Assembly: GCF_016734905.1 (NCBI RefSeq)
Contig: NZ_JAERPO010000002.1
Location: 577,524 to 641,523, forward strand
Length of the DNA: 64,000 nt
Origin: Sphingopyxis jiangsuensis
GTDB lineage: Bacteria; Pseudomonadota; Alphaproteobacteria; Sphingomonadales; Sphingomonadaceae
Reading direction: 5' to 3'
The translations under genes and the position numbers were made by a program. Shown here in pieces: positions 12,651 to 21,699 of this stretch; positions within the stretch are counted from its first letter, which is position 1; every line of letters starts with the position of its first letter. Under the pieces are notes generated by a model. The model saw nothing but the letters and a program-made list of their open reading frames with translations. It ran no database searches and was not told the origin of the DNA.

Positions 12651-12744
12651 GTCATTGCGAGCGAAGCGAAGCAATCTCCAGTTCACAGCCTTGCGCAAAG
12701 CCGATAGCAGGAGATTGCCGCGTCGCTTCGCTCCTCGCAATGAC
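12651..12744. repeat. Palindromic repeat, family D
   Basis: Inverted arms GTCATTGCGAGCGAAGCG... and ...CGCTCCTCGCAATGAC flank about 35 bases. It fills the gap between the convergent genes argJ and trxA, where it may act as a bidirectional transcription barrier. A single full copy was seen in the window. Similar GTCATTGCGAG elements are widespread in alphaproteobacterial genomes. Confidence 0.8.
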
Positions 12745-12750
12745 GGAGAC

Positions 12751-13071
12751 TTACAGCGCCCCTTCGAGCCAGCCTTTGAGCGCGCTCTTCGGCGCCGCGC
12801 CGACCTTGGTGTCGGCGATCTCGCCATTCTTGAACAGGATCATCGTCGGAATGCCGCGCACGCCATATTTGGCGGGGGCGTCGGGATGGTCGTCGATGTT
12901 GAGCTTGGCGATCACCACCTTGCCGTCGAGTTCGTCCGAAATTTCTTCGAGCGCGGGACCGATCATCTTGCACGGGCCGCACCATTCGGCCCAGAAATCG
13001 ACGAGCACGGGGGTGTCGCTGTCGAGGACGTCGGCCTGAAAGCTGGCGTCGGTAATTGCCTTGGTACCCAT
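12751..13071 (-). CDS. trxA: Thioredoxin
   Basis: A 106-residue thioredoxin with the redox motif WCGPC in [16 protein letters not shown] and the cis-proline loop RGIPTMILF; it reduces disulfides in cytoplasmic proteins. The start at 13071 (MGTKAITD) follows AGGAGTTTCGAT. It is the last gene of the minus-strand run divL-tsaE-amgK-murU-addB-addA-trxA, 32 bases after addA, and probably also has its own promoter. Confidence 0.97.
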   Translation of the reverse strand: MGTKAITDASFQADVLDSDTPVLVDFWAEWCGPCKMIGPALEEISDELDGKVVIAKLNIDDHPDAPAKYGVRGIPTMILFKNGEIADTKVGAAPKSALKGWLEGAL

Positions 13072-13103
13072 ATCGAAACTCCTGAATCGCTGTTGCACCC
13101 TAG

Positions 13104-16100
13104 CTAGGGCGTCGATGCGGCGCGCTCAAGGGCCGAACCCGGCAAATTCGCCTTGGTCGTCGCCAAGCCCGGCTTGTGCGCGTCGAGCAGCGCATCGTCG
13201 AGGCCCAGAAGCCGCGGCGCGGCGGTGTAGAGCAGCACCGCCTTCACCCCTCGCCCCGGAAAAATGACGCGCAGCGCATCGCGATATGCCGCCATCTGCC
13301 GCAGATAGGCGGGCGCCACGTCGTCGGCGGCGGCGGGCACATGCTGTCCGGTCTTGAAGTCGATCACCGTGACTGCCGCATCGGTAACGAGCAGGCGATC
13401 GACAATCCCCGCGACGACGGCGCCGCCATCGACAACGGCCGACAGCGGCACTTCGGCGAGGCTTCCGGGGCCGAAGATCGCCGCATGCGCCGGGTCGTCG
13501 AGAATGTGCAGCACCTCGTCGGCCATCGCCGCGCGTTCACTGGCTCCCATGTCGGGCGCCTGCGCCTCCAGCCAGCGCAGCGCGGCGGCGCGGCGACGCC
13601 CGGGAGCTACCGGGGGCAGACGCTCGAACAGCGCGTGCAGCAAGATCCCGCGCTCGGCCGCCGCCGAACGTCCCGCGCCCTGCGGCGGTGCGGCGACATC
13701 GTCGTCGCCCAGCGCCGACGGCGCGAGCGGGCGCGGCGGGCGCGCTTCCTCGGGCGCCGGCTGGTGCGCCCAGCCGGGGATGGCGAGCGGCGGCGGCGTG
13801 GCTTTGGCGGCCTTGGTCTTGCGCGCCCATTTCCCGGCGTGAACGCGGTGGACGCGGCGCTGCCCCCATGCGCCCCCCGCATCCTCCCACGCGCAGCCCA
13901 TCGCCTCCAGCGTGCGGTCGGCGGCGCTGTGCCAGCTCGCCTCGGGAACCGAACCGTCGGGCTTTTTCGTGACCCCGGCGACGACCAATATTTCCTCGGC
14001 ACGCGTCATCGCGACATAGAAGAGCCGCCAATGCTCCTGCGACGCGGCGAGCGCGGCGTCGTTATAGGCGGCGGCAAGCCTGCCGTGCCGCTCGTCGGTC
14101 GGCAGCGCAAAGACCGGAAGCTTCTCCCACCCCGCGACATCGACCGTGAACGGACGATGGCCGATGGCGGCATCGTCGGTCGCATCGGCGAGGATGACGA
14201 TGGGTGCCTGCAGCCCCTTCGACCCGTGCACCGTCATCACGCGCACCACGTCGCTTCGCGCCTCGGTCTGGCGCTTGATGTCGGCCTTGCTCGCCTCGAC
14301 CGCCGACAGAAAGCCGAGCAGCGACATGGTCTCGCGCGCCTCGAAGGCAAGCGCCTGGTTCAGCAGCTCGTCGATCGGGTCGCGCGCCTCGCGTCCCAGC
14401 CGTGCATAAAGCTTACGCCGCCCGTCGATCGGCCCCGACAGCAAGGTTTCAAGGAAGCGGAAAGGCGTCGTGAAGTCGGCCATGCCGAGAAGCTGGCGGA
14501 GCGCCGCCATCGTCGCCCGGGGCAGCGCGTCTTCGGTCGCGCGCAGATGCTCCCAGATCGCCGCGCGTCCGCGCTTGTGGGTGCGCGCGTAAAGCTCGTC
14601 ATGCGTCCAGCCGATGAGCGGCGAGACGAGGAGCGACGCAAGGTTGAGGTCGTCGAGCGGCTGCACGGCGAAACGCATCGCCGCCAGCAGATCCTGCACC
14701 GCGAGCGGCTGGACGAGCGCAAAGCGGTCGACGCCCGCGACCGGCACGTGCAGCGCCTGCAGCCGCGCGACGATCCGCGCGGCAAGATCGCGCCGCCGCC
14801 GCACGAGGATCATGATATCGCCCGGCGCGACCGGCCGGCCGTCCTTGCCATGCGCTATCCAGCCCTGCACCTCGTCGGCGATCGCATGGGCAAGGCGCAT
14901 CGATGCGGGATCGCGCGCCGGGGCGCTGCCGTCGCCGCTGCCATCGTCGGCTTCGTCTGCCGCGCCATCGAGCGCGCGACCGACGGGCAGCGGCGCCCAC
15001 AGCTCGACCTGCCCCGCCTGCGCTTCGCGAAAAGGGAGGTGCGGCGGCTCGGCGCCATCGAGGCCCATTGCCGTCGTTCCGCCGTCGGCGAGCCAGCGGT
15101 CGACGACGTCGAGCACCGCCGGGGTCGAGCGATAATTGGATTCGAGGTCGACATTCTGGAACGCCTGCCCCGCGCGCTCGCCGAGCGCGCGAAACAGGTC
15201 GCGCGCGGTGGAGAAGGCGGCGGGGTCGGTGCCCTGGAAACCAAAGATCGCCTGTTTGCGGTCGCCGACGGTGAACAGCGTGCGCAGCCGCTCGGCATCG
15301 TCGCCGTGCACCGCGAAAAACTCCTCGGCGAGCGACAGCACGATGCCCCACTGGCGCATATTCGTATCCTGCGCCTCGTCGACAAGGATGTGGTCGGTGC
15401 GCTGGTCGAGCTTGAAGCGCACCCATTCGCCGAAATTGCTGACGCGGAGCAGCGTTCCGGCAAGGGTTATCAGATCGTCGAAATCGGCGAGCCCGCGCTC
15501 GCGTTTCGCCAGCGCATAGCTTTCGGCAAAGCGGCTTCCGAGCAGCCACGCCGCCGCAAGATCGTCGGCGACGCGCATCGCGGTCGCGGTTGCGCTCAGT
15601 TGCTGCGCCGCCTCGACAATCCGCACCGCGCTGTCGACGCAGTCGGTCATCCGCCCCTTGTCGCCGCCGAAATCGGCGCGCAGCTCGCCCTTGCCGGTCA
15701 GGAAGCAGCCGACAAGCTCGCCGAGCATCGCCGCGCGACCCACTGCGTCGGCGACGAGCCACCCGACCATCACGTCGGAGCAGGCGAGTCCGGTCTTGGT
15801 CCCCCAGGCCGCGCCGCTCGCGGCGACCGCCTTGATATCGGCGTCGGCAATCGCCCCGCGCCCGAGTTCACCGACCAGCCAGGCATCGGGGTCGCCCCCC
15901 GGCAGATCGAACGCCGCGCGCAGGTCGCGCGCCGTCGGCACGAGCTGCGCCCGCGGCCCGCCGAATGCGGCCGCACAGCGCGACAGGAAGGACAGCGCCG
16001 CCTCTTGCCCCAGCCGCCGCGCAAGCATCGCCGCGGCGGCGCGCAGCCGCCCGGCCTCGTCGCCCGCCGCCTCGATCAGCGCGCCGAGCACCTGTCGCTG

Positions 16101-16577
16101 GAGCCGCGCCGCCTCATCCTCCTCGATCGGGCGGAAACCGGGGAGCAGCTTTGCCTCGAGCGGGAAGCTCGCGAGCAAGGTCTGGCAAAAACTGTGGATC
16201 GTCTGCACGCGGATCGCACCGCCGGGGCTGTCGATCACCGTCGCAAAGAGCGCGCGGGCGCGATCGATCAGGCCGGGGCGTTGCCAGTCGAGCCCGAGCG
16301 CGTGCAGGTCGAGCCGCAGCTCGGCATCGTCCATCCGTACCCAGGTGGCGAGCCGTTCGTGGATGCGGTGCGCCATTTCGGCCGCCCCCGCCTTGGTGAA
16401 GGTGATGCACAGCACCGCGTCGGGCGCGACGCCGTTAAGCAGCAGCCGCAGCACACGTGCCGACAGCACCTGCGTCTTGCCCGTCCCCGCCGACGCGCCG
16501 AGCCACACATGATGCGCGGGGTCGGCGGCCATCGCCTGCCGCGCGTGCAAGATGGCGAGACCGCCCGGCTTTGCCAT
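13104..16577 (-). CDS. addA: Double-strand break repair helicase-nuclease AddA
   Basis: Large subunit of the AddAB helicase-nuclease (the alphaproteobacterial counterpart of RecBCD), which resects broken ends for RecA. 1157 residues. The UvrD-type Walker A is in [12 protein letters not shown], motif II in [10 protein letters not shown], and helicase motifs LVRRRRD and [11 protein letters not shown] are visible. A RecB-type nuclease motif VIDFKTGQ lies near the C terminus. The ATG at 16577 shares its A with the addB stop (TGATG), so addB and addA are translationally coupled. Start preferred over an upstream in-frame codon because of this overlap. Confidence 0.95.
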   Translation of the reverse strand: MAKPGGLAILHARQAMAADPAHHVWLGASAGTGKTQVLSARVLRLLLNGVAPDAVLCITFTKAGAAEMAHRIHERLATWVRMDDAELRLDLHALGLDWQRPGLIDRARALFATVIDSPGGAIRVQTIHSFCQTLLASFPLEAKLLPGFRPIEEDEAARLQRQVLGALIEAAGDEAGRLRAAAAMLARRLGQEAALSFLSRCAAAFGGPRAQLVPTARDLRAAFDLPGGDPDAWLVGELGRGAIADADIKAVAASGAAWGTKTGLACSDVMVGWLVADAVGRAAMLGELVGCFLTGKGELRADFGGDKGRMTDCVDSAVRIVEAAQQLSATATAMRVADDLAAAWLLGSRFAESYALAKRERGLADFDDLITLAGTLLRVSNFGEWVRFKLDQRTDHILVDEAQDTNMRQWGIVLSLAEEFFAVHGDDAERLRTLFTVGDRKQAIFGFQGTDPAAFSTARDLFRALGERAGQAFQNVDLESNYRSTPAVLDVVDRWLADGGTTAMGLDGAEPPHLPFREAQAGQVELWAPLPVGRALDGAADEADDGSGDGSAPARDPASMRLAHAIADEVQGWIAHGKDGRPVAPGDIMILVRRRRDLAARIVARLQALHVPVAGVDRFALVQPLAVQDLLAAMRFAVQPLDDLNLASLLVSPLIGWTHDELYARTHKRGRAAIWEHLRATEDALPRATMAALRQLLGMADFTTPFRFLETLLSGPIDGRRKLYARLGREARDPIDELLNQALAFEARETMSLLGFLSAVEASKADIKRQTEARSDVVRVMTVHGSKGLQAPIVILADATDDAAIGHRPFTVDVAGWEKLPVFALPTDERHGRLAAAYNDAALAASQEHWRLFYVAMTRAEEILVVAGVTKKPDGSVPEASWHSAADRTLEAMGCAWEDAGGAWGQRRVHRVHAGKWARKTKAAKATPPPLAIPGWAHQPAPEEARPPRPLAPSALGDDDVAAPPQGAGRSAAAERGILLHALFERLPPVAPGRRRAAALRWLEAQAPDMGASERAAMADEVLHILDDPAHAAIFGPGSLAEVPLSAVVDGGAVVAGIVDRLLVTDAAVTVIDFKTGQHVPAAADDVAPAYLRQMAAYRDALRVIFPGRGVKAVLLYTAAPRLLGLDDALLDAHKPGLATTKANLPGSALERAASTP

Positions 16578-19555
16578 CACGCGTCCCTCCCGCGCCCGAA
16601 CCATTCGTCGCGGCGCGCGAGCTGGTCGAAATCGCCGAATCCCGCCGCCTCGCCCGGCGCAAAGGGCGCGTCGCCGGCCAGATATTGCGCAGCGAATTCG
16701 GCCAGCGCCTCGGCGGCATGGTCGATCGCGGCCGCGGCGCTCGGCAAGTCGTTACGCGGGCCATAGGTCGTCGCGATGCGCCCCGCCCCGCCCGCCTTCC
16801 GGTCGGGGCGCAGGCTCCAATATTCGAGCGCGGCGACATCGGCCGCTTGCATATCCTTGAACCCGCCGCGCTGCGCGATCAGGCCGAGCAGGCCGAGCTG
16901 GTTGTCGAGCTTGTCGGACGCCGCCTTCGCGCTGGGCGCACCCCCGCTCTTGTAATCGACGATGGCGAGCCTTCCTTCGCCGTCGCGGTCGATGCGGTCG
17001 GCCTTGCCGTGAAGCGTGATGCCGTCGATGGCGATCTCACCCTTGCACTCGACCGCGACGGGGCGGCGTTCGGCAGCGCCCAGGACCTGCGCCGCCGCCC
17101 AGCGCAGCGCAGGCTCGATGCGCGGCAGCCAGAAAGCGCGCGCGAGCGCGTCGAACGCCGGGTCGCGGCGCAAGGCTTCGAGTTCGGCCTCGAACCCCTC
17201 TGCCGTCGCGCCGCCGCGGACCCAATCCTCGAACAGCTTGTGCACGCGCGTGCCGCGCCAGCGCGGATCGGGCGACGCGCTGAGCGGGTCGAGCGCCGAC
17301 AGGCCGAGCATCGCCTGCGCGTAAAAGGCAAAGGGATCGCGCGCGAGGCGGTCGACCGCCGTAACGCTGATCCGGCGCGGCCGCTCGGCGACGGGGGGGG
17401 CAGGCTGCGGCCGTGCAGCGGGGGTCGAGGGACCGCACGGCAGGTCGAGTTCGGCGGCGAGGCGCGTGAGCGGAACCCCGCCGGGCGCAGGTTCGGGCAG
17501 GTCGCCCGCGAGCGCGACGAGCCGCAGCCAGAAACGCGACGCGACCGCCGGGTCGCCGCCGCTACGCTCGGCGCGCGTTATCACCACCCGGCGCGCGGCA
17601 AGCGCGCTGGCAAAATCATGCGCCGCCATCCCCTGCTGCCGTTCGGGCGCAGGAAGGCCGAGCAGGCGGCGAATTCCGGGCGCAAGCCACGGGTCGGGCT
17701 GCGTCGCGGCAGGCCAGCGTCCTTCGTCGAGCCCGCCAAGGATCATCAGGTCGGCCCGCTGGAGCCGCGCCTCGAGCAACCCCCAGATGAAAAGACGCGG
17801 ATGGCCGCCATAGGGCGGGCGCACGCTCGCCTGCGCGAGCAGCTGTCCGAGCATCGCGGGGAAATCGGCGGGATCGACCAGCGCCGGACCGGCGCCGCGC
17901 GCAAGCCCCCAGTCGTCGAACAGTTTCGCAAGCTCGCGACCGGCAGGACCGCTCCACGCCGCATCGCCCGCAAGCCATTCGAGCGCGCGCTGGAGCGCCG
18001 CGAGCAACGCCTCCGGAGGCGCAGGCGCGCGCGCGGCAAAAGGCGCGAGGGCGTCGCCCATCGCCGGCGCCACATCCTGCCACCAGGGCAAAAGCTGAAC
18101 GGCCAGCCCGTGCCCGCGCGACTTCGCGTCGGACGCACGCTCGGCGGCGCGCGCCGTTACCCCTTCCCAGCCCGGCGTCAGCCCCGGATCGCGCAGCAGC
18201 AGGTCGAGCCGCCGCAACTGGTCGAGCCACAAGGTTCGGCCGTCACCCTTGCGAACCAGCGGGTGCCCCAGCAGCGCCAGCAACCGCACCGGGTCGAAGT
18301 CCGCCGCAAGCTCTGCGAGCAAGAGCAGCAAGGCACCGGGCGGCGTCCGCGCGAGCGCCTGCCCCGCGCTGTCGTCGACCGCGACGTCCCAGCGGGTCAG
18401 CGCCGCCGCGACGCGTTCGGCAAGCGCGCGGTCGGGCGTCACCAGCGCCGCGGTGCGCCCCGGCGTTTCGAGCGCCGCGCGCATCAGCAGCGCGATTCCC
18501 TGCGCCTCCTGCCCGTCATCGGCGAAAACCGCGCTTTCGATCCCCGCGGTCGCCACGTTCAGATCACCCGCGCGCTGCCAGCGGTCCGCATGGGCGGCGG
18601 GCGCGAAAAGCAAGGAGGCGAGTTCGGCACGCTCGGCCGGTCCGTCGAAGTCCGACGCTGCGTCCCACGCCGTCACCTCGGCGCGCGCAACGCCGATGCG
18701 GTCGAGCAGCAGCTTCAGATGATATTGCGGGTGCGTTTCGACGGGCCGCGCCGGATTGTCGGGATCGGGGCGCGTCGGACCGAGGCTGTCCCATTCGGCG
18801 GCATCCATCGCCATGTCGAGTCCGGGCAGCACGACCATCCCCCGCTCCAGATCGGCAACGGCACGCAGCAGCCGCGCAATCGCGGGCGCAGCGGTGGTTA
18901 TCCCCGCCGCGACGACGAAACGCGCAGGCGGCGCCGCGCGCCATGACAGCGCGACGCGGTCGAGCAACCGGTTGCGCCGCTCGGCGCGATCGATGGCGCC
19001 GGTCTGCGCGAGCATGGCGGGCCAATGATCGACGAGCAGCCGCAGCCGCGCGAGCGACGCCTGCCAATGTTCGGCATAGGGGCCGAGGTCCAGGTCGACG
19101 AGCGCGGCGACCGGCACTTCTTCGTAATGGAGCTGGTCGACGACGCGCGCGAGCCCGTCGGCAAGCTGGAAAGCCGCGGCGCCCGCGATGCGATCCTCGC
19201 CCGCGGGCGTATGCCGCTCGATCAGTTCGGCGAGCATCAGCCGCCGCCGCAGCGTATCGATCGCCGGCGGGATCGGCGCGGCATCGTCGATCGTATCGAG
19301 CGCGAGCGCGACGCTTTCGTCGAGGTCGGCGTCGCCGATTACCGCAAGCCGGGGCATCAGCAACCCGTCGCCGCCCGCGCGGACGAACGCCGCCTGCACC
19401 GCGCTGCGCGCGCGATTGCTGGGGAGCAGGACGATCCCTTCTGCCAGCCCGAGCGCGCCGTCGGCAAAGCGGGCGATCAGCCCTGCGGCAAGCGCGTCGG
19501 CAAAGGCCCGGTGGACCGGGATGGTGAAGATGGTCGGCTTGCGGTCAGACGTCAC
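16577..19555 (-). CDS. addB: Double-strand break repair protein AddB
   Basis: Second subunit of AddAB, 992 residues. The C terminus carries a PD-(D/E)xK nuclease with the motif LAIVDYKSGG, and the region PRRISVTAVDRLARDPFAFY just before it is typical of the alphaproteobacterial AddB nuclease entry. No Walker A signature is evident at the N terminus, as expected for the alphaproteobacterial type. It starts inside the end of murU (11-base overlap) and ends on the addA start. The pair would form a cytoplasmic complex acting on DNA ends. Confidence 0.94.
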   Translation of the reverse strand: MTSDRKPTIFTIPVHRAFADALAAGLIARFADGALGLAEGIVLLPSNRARSAVQAAFVRAGGDGLLMPRLAVIGDADLDESVALALDTIDDAAPIPPAIDTLRRRLMLAELIERHTPAGEDRIAGAAAFQLADGLARVVDQLHYEEVPVAALVDLDLGPYAEHWQASLARLRLLVDHWPAMLAQTGAIDRAERRNRLLDRVALSWRAAPPARFVVAAGITTAAPAIARLLRAVADLERGMVVLPGLDMAMDAAEWDSLGPTRPDPDNPARPVETHPQYHLKLLLDRIGVARAEVTAWDAASDFDGPAERAELASLLFAPAAHADRWQRAGDLNVATAGIESAVFADDGQEAQGIALLMRAALETPGRTAALVTPDRALAERVAAALTRWDVAVDDSAGQALARTPPGALLLLLAELAADFDPVRLLALLGHPLVRKGDGRTLWLDQLRRLDLLLRDPGLTPGWEGVTARAAERASDAKSRGHGLAVQLLPWWQDVAPAMGDALAPFAARAPAPPEALLAALQRALEWLAGDAAWSGPAGRELAKLFDDWGLARGAGPALVDPADFPAMLGQLLAQASVRPPYGGHPRLFIWGLLEARLQRADLMILGGLDEGRWPAATQPDPWLAPGIRRLLGLPAPERQQGMAAHDFASALAARRVVITRAERSGGDPAVASRFWLRLVALAGDLPEPAPGGVPLTRLAAELDLPCGPSTPAARPQPAPPVAERPRRISVTAVDRLARDPFAFYAQAMLGLSALDPLSASPDPRWRGTRVHKLFEDWVRGGATAEGFEAELEALRRDPAFDALARAFWLPRIEPALRWAAAQVLGAAERRPVAVECKGEIAIDGITLHGKADRIDRDGEGRLAIVDYKSGGAPSAKAASDKLDNQLGLLGLIAQRGGFKDMQAADVAALEYWSLRPDRKAGGAGRIATTYGPRNDLPSAAAAIDHAAEALAEFAAQYLAGDAPFAPGEAAGFGDFDQLARRDEWFGRGRDA

Positions 19556-20264
19556 TCAGCGCCGCCTCGGTCGGCGCGATGCTCGCGGGCGTGCCGACGT
19601 CGAACCATTGCCCCATGTGCGAAACGCCGAACAGACGCCCCGCCTCGATTGCGCGGTCCCACAAGATGTTGGTTGAAAACGGCCCTTCGGGCGCGCCGTC
19701 CAGCAGGCGCGGAGAAATGAGCTGGATGCCGGTATAGACAAAGGGCGCGACCCGTCCCGCCTTGCGCCGCGACAGCCGCCCGTCGGGGTCCATGTGAAAA
19801 TCGCCGCGTCCGGCGTGCCCCGTCGCGCTCGCCTGCCGGATAAGGAGCAGCAGCGCGTCCATCCGCGTCCCGTCCCAGTGGCGCGCGAGGTGGTGGATGC
19901 TGTCCTGCGGACCGTCGGTCCAGATATTGTCGCTGTTGACGATCAGGATCGGGTCGCCCCGCAGCAGCGGCAGCGCTTTGACCATCCCGCCGCCGGTTTC
20001 GAGCAGTTGCCCGCGCTCGTCGGACACCGCGATGCTGAAACGACGCTTCTGTTTCGCAAGATGCGCCTCGAGTGCGTCGGCGAGATAATGGACGTTCACG
20101 ACGACATGGCCGATGCCCGCGGCCTCGATCCGGTCGAGGCTATGGTCGATCAGCGGCTTGCCCGCGACGCGAACCAGCGGCTTGGGGCGCGTCGCGGTCA
20201 GCGGCCGCATCCGCTTGCCGAGCCCTGCCGCCATCACCATCGCGCTTTCGATCGTCACCGCCAT
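19545..20264 (-). CDS. murU: Nucleotidyltransferase, N-acetylmuramate-1-phosphate uridylyltransferase (MurU) type
   Basis: A 239-residue GT-A type nucleotidyltransferase. The N-terminal signature is MVMAAGLGKRMRPLTATRPKPLV, split here as MAAGLGKRMRPLT and PKPLV, with catalytic Asp in VNSDN. It is assigned to MurU because it follows an AmgK-like kinase directly; together they convert recovered N-acetylmuramate to UDP-MurNAc, bypassing MurA. Mannose-1-phosphate guanylyltransferase is the usual automatic label and cannot be excluded. Two starts are possible: ATG at 20264 or GTG at 20276, the latter overlapping the amgK stop in GTGA. It overlaps addB by 11 bases. Confidence 0.82.
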   Translation of the reverse strand: MAVTIESAMVMAAGLGKRMRPLTATRPKPLVRVAGKPLIDHSLDRIEAAGIGHVVVNVHYLADALEAHLAKQKRRFSIAVSDERGQLLETGGGMVKALPLLRGDPILIVNSDNIWTDGPQDSIHHLARHWDGTRMDALLLLIRQASATGHAGRGDFHMDPDGRLSRRKAGRVAPFVYTGIQLISPRLLDGAPEGPFSTNILWDRAIEAGRLFGVSHMGQWFDVGTPASIAPTEAALSDV

Positions 20265-20272
20265 CGCTCCGT

Positions 20273-21250
20273 TCACATCCACGCGCCCGCGCGCTTCGCG
20301 GCGGGAATATTGGCGTCGAACCATTGCCGCACCGCGACGAGCGCCGGGTGCGCGAGGTCGCGTTCGAGCAGGCCCCACATGCGCGGCTGGAACTGGCGGT
20401 ATCCCGGCTTGCCGTCGCGCTTCCACAGCCGCACGAAGACGCCAAGGATGCGCGTGTTGCGCTGCGCTGCCAATGCCCAATAGGCAGCGCGAAACGCCTC
20501 GCCCTGCCCCGTCGCGGCGATATAGCGGTCGATCATCGCCGCCTCCACCGCCGGGGACACGTCGCGCCGCGCATCCTCGAGCACCGAGGCAAGGTCATAG
20601 GCGGGATGACCGACACGCGCGTCCTGAAAGTCGAGCAGGCCATAATGCGCCAGCCCGTCCTTGCCCGCGACGAGCATGATATTCTCGGCATGGAAATCGC
20701 GCAGCACGGTGACGCACGGCAGCGCGTCGCGTTCGACCGGCCCCAGCACTTCGGCCCATGCGGCGCGAAAGGCGTCGCGATCGACCTCGATCTCGAGCGC
20801 CGGGCAATACCAGTCGGTGAACAGCATCACCTCGTCGAGCCACTCGTCGAGCCCGTGGACGGGCAACCCCGCCATCGGCGGCTGCGCATGGAGGTGGACG
20901 AGCAGGTCGGTGACGCCGGCATAATGCTCGGCCTCGGCCTGCGGCTGCGCGTCGAGCGTCTCGCGCAGGCGGACGTCGCCGAAATCGTCGATGAGCAGCA
21001 ATCCCTTGTCGAGGTCGCGCGCAAGGATCGTCGGCGCGGTCAGGCCGCACGCGCCCAGCCATTCGGCGACCGCAACGAAGGGCCGCGGGTCCTCGTGCGG
21101 CGGCGGGGCGTCCATCAGGACCGCGCACCGCTCGGGCGCGACGATGCGGAAGTAACGGCGGAAAGAGGCATCGCCCGCGAGCGGCAAAATCTGGGCATCG
21201 GGCCAGCCATGCGCGGCAAGGAAGGCCGGAGCATGGGCGGGCGGAATCAT
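20273..21250 (-). CDS. amgK: Aminoglycoside-phosphotransferase-fold sugar kinase, AmgK type
   Basis: A 325-residue kinase that in the AmgK/MurU pathway phosphorylates the anomeric carbon of MurNAc or GlcNAc. The AmgK-like GDASFRRYFRI glycine-loop segment, the catalytic loop VLRDFHAENIMLV and the metal motif GLLDFQDARVG are present. The ATG at 21250 overlaps the tsaE stop in ATGA. Adjacency to murU gives the function; alone it would be called a generic phosphotransferase. This pathway is known to confer fosfomycin tolerance in Pseudomonas putida. Confidence 0.87.
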   Translation of the reverse strand: MIPPAHAPAFLAAHGWPDAQILPLAGDASFRRYFRIVAPERCAVLMDAPPPHEDPRPFVAVAEWLGACGLTAPTILARDLDKGLLLIDDFGDVRLRETLDAQPQAEAEHYAGVTDLLVHLHAQPPMAGLPVHGLDEWLDEVMLFTDWYCPALEIEVDRDAFRAAWAEVLGPVERDALPCVTVLRDFHAENIMLVAGKDGLAHYGLLDFQDARVGHPAYDLASVLEDARRDVSPAVEAAMIDRYIAATGQGEAFRAAYWALAAQRNTRILGVFVRLWKRDGKPGYRQFQPRMWGLLERDLAHPALVAVRQWFDANIPAAKRAGAWM

Positions 21251-21699
21251 CGGAGCGGCCATCGCGCTTCCCAAGCGGGCGGCACCTTCGCTGTCAAGAC
21301 GCGCCGCTCGCCGCTCCCCGAAATCTCCAGCCACAGCGTGCCGGGCCAGCCGCCATCGCCCAGTCGCTCGGGCCATTCGATCAGCAGCGCGCCGTCATGA
21401 CGGTAATCGTCGAGGCCCAGTTCGACCAGTTCGCTCGCGTCCTCGATGCGGTAAAGGTCGATATGCGCGATCGGCAGGTCGACCTCGGGCGGCGCATAGG
21501 GCTGCACGATGGCGAAGGTCGGGCTCGGCGCCTCTCCCGCGAGGCCGCGCGCCTTCAGCATCGCGCGCGCCAGCGTCGTCTTGCCCGCGCCGAGGTCGCC
21601 CGAAAGCGCGACGACATCGCCCGCGCGCAGCGCCGCGCCGATCGCCGCGCCGACGCGCTCGGCCTCGTCCAGTTCATAATCCCGGCGAAAGCTCGTCAT
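21247..21699 (-). CDS. tsaE: tRNA threonylcarbamoyladenosine biosynthesis ATPase TsaE
   Basis: Small P-loop ATPase of 150 residues that drives the TsaBDE complex making t6A37 in ANN-decoding tRNAs. Walker A is LSGDLGAGKTTLARAML; the family motif HIDLYRIEDASELVELG and the late EWPERLG are clear. Its start and stop overlap divL and amgK by four bases (ATGA). The MtaB gene at 54.7 kb acts on the same nucleotide downstream in the modification pathway. Confidence 0.95.
   Translation of the reverse strand: MTSFRRDYELDEAERVGAAIGAALRAGDVVALSGDLGAGKTTLARAMLKARGLAGEAPSPTFAIVQPYAPPEVDLPIAHIDLYRIEDASELVELGLDDYRHDGALLIEWPERLGDGGWPGTLWLEISGSGERRVLTAKVPPAWEARWPLR

Noticed and set aside
13176..16766. 1196-codon open frame on the plus strand
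   Set aside because: Antisense shadow of addA; sequence is Arg/Gln-rich with no recognisable domain.
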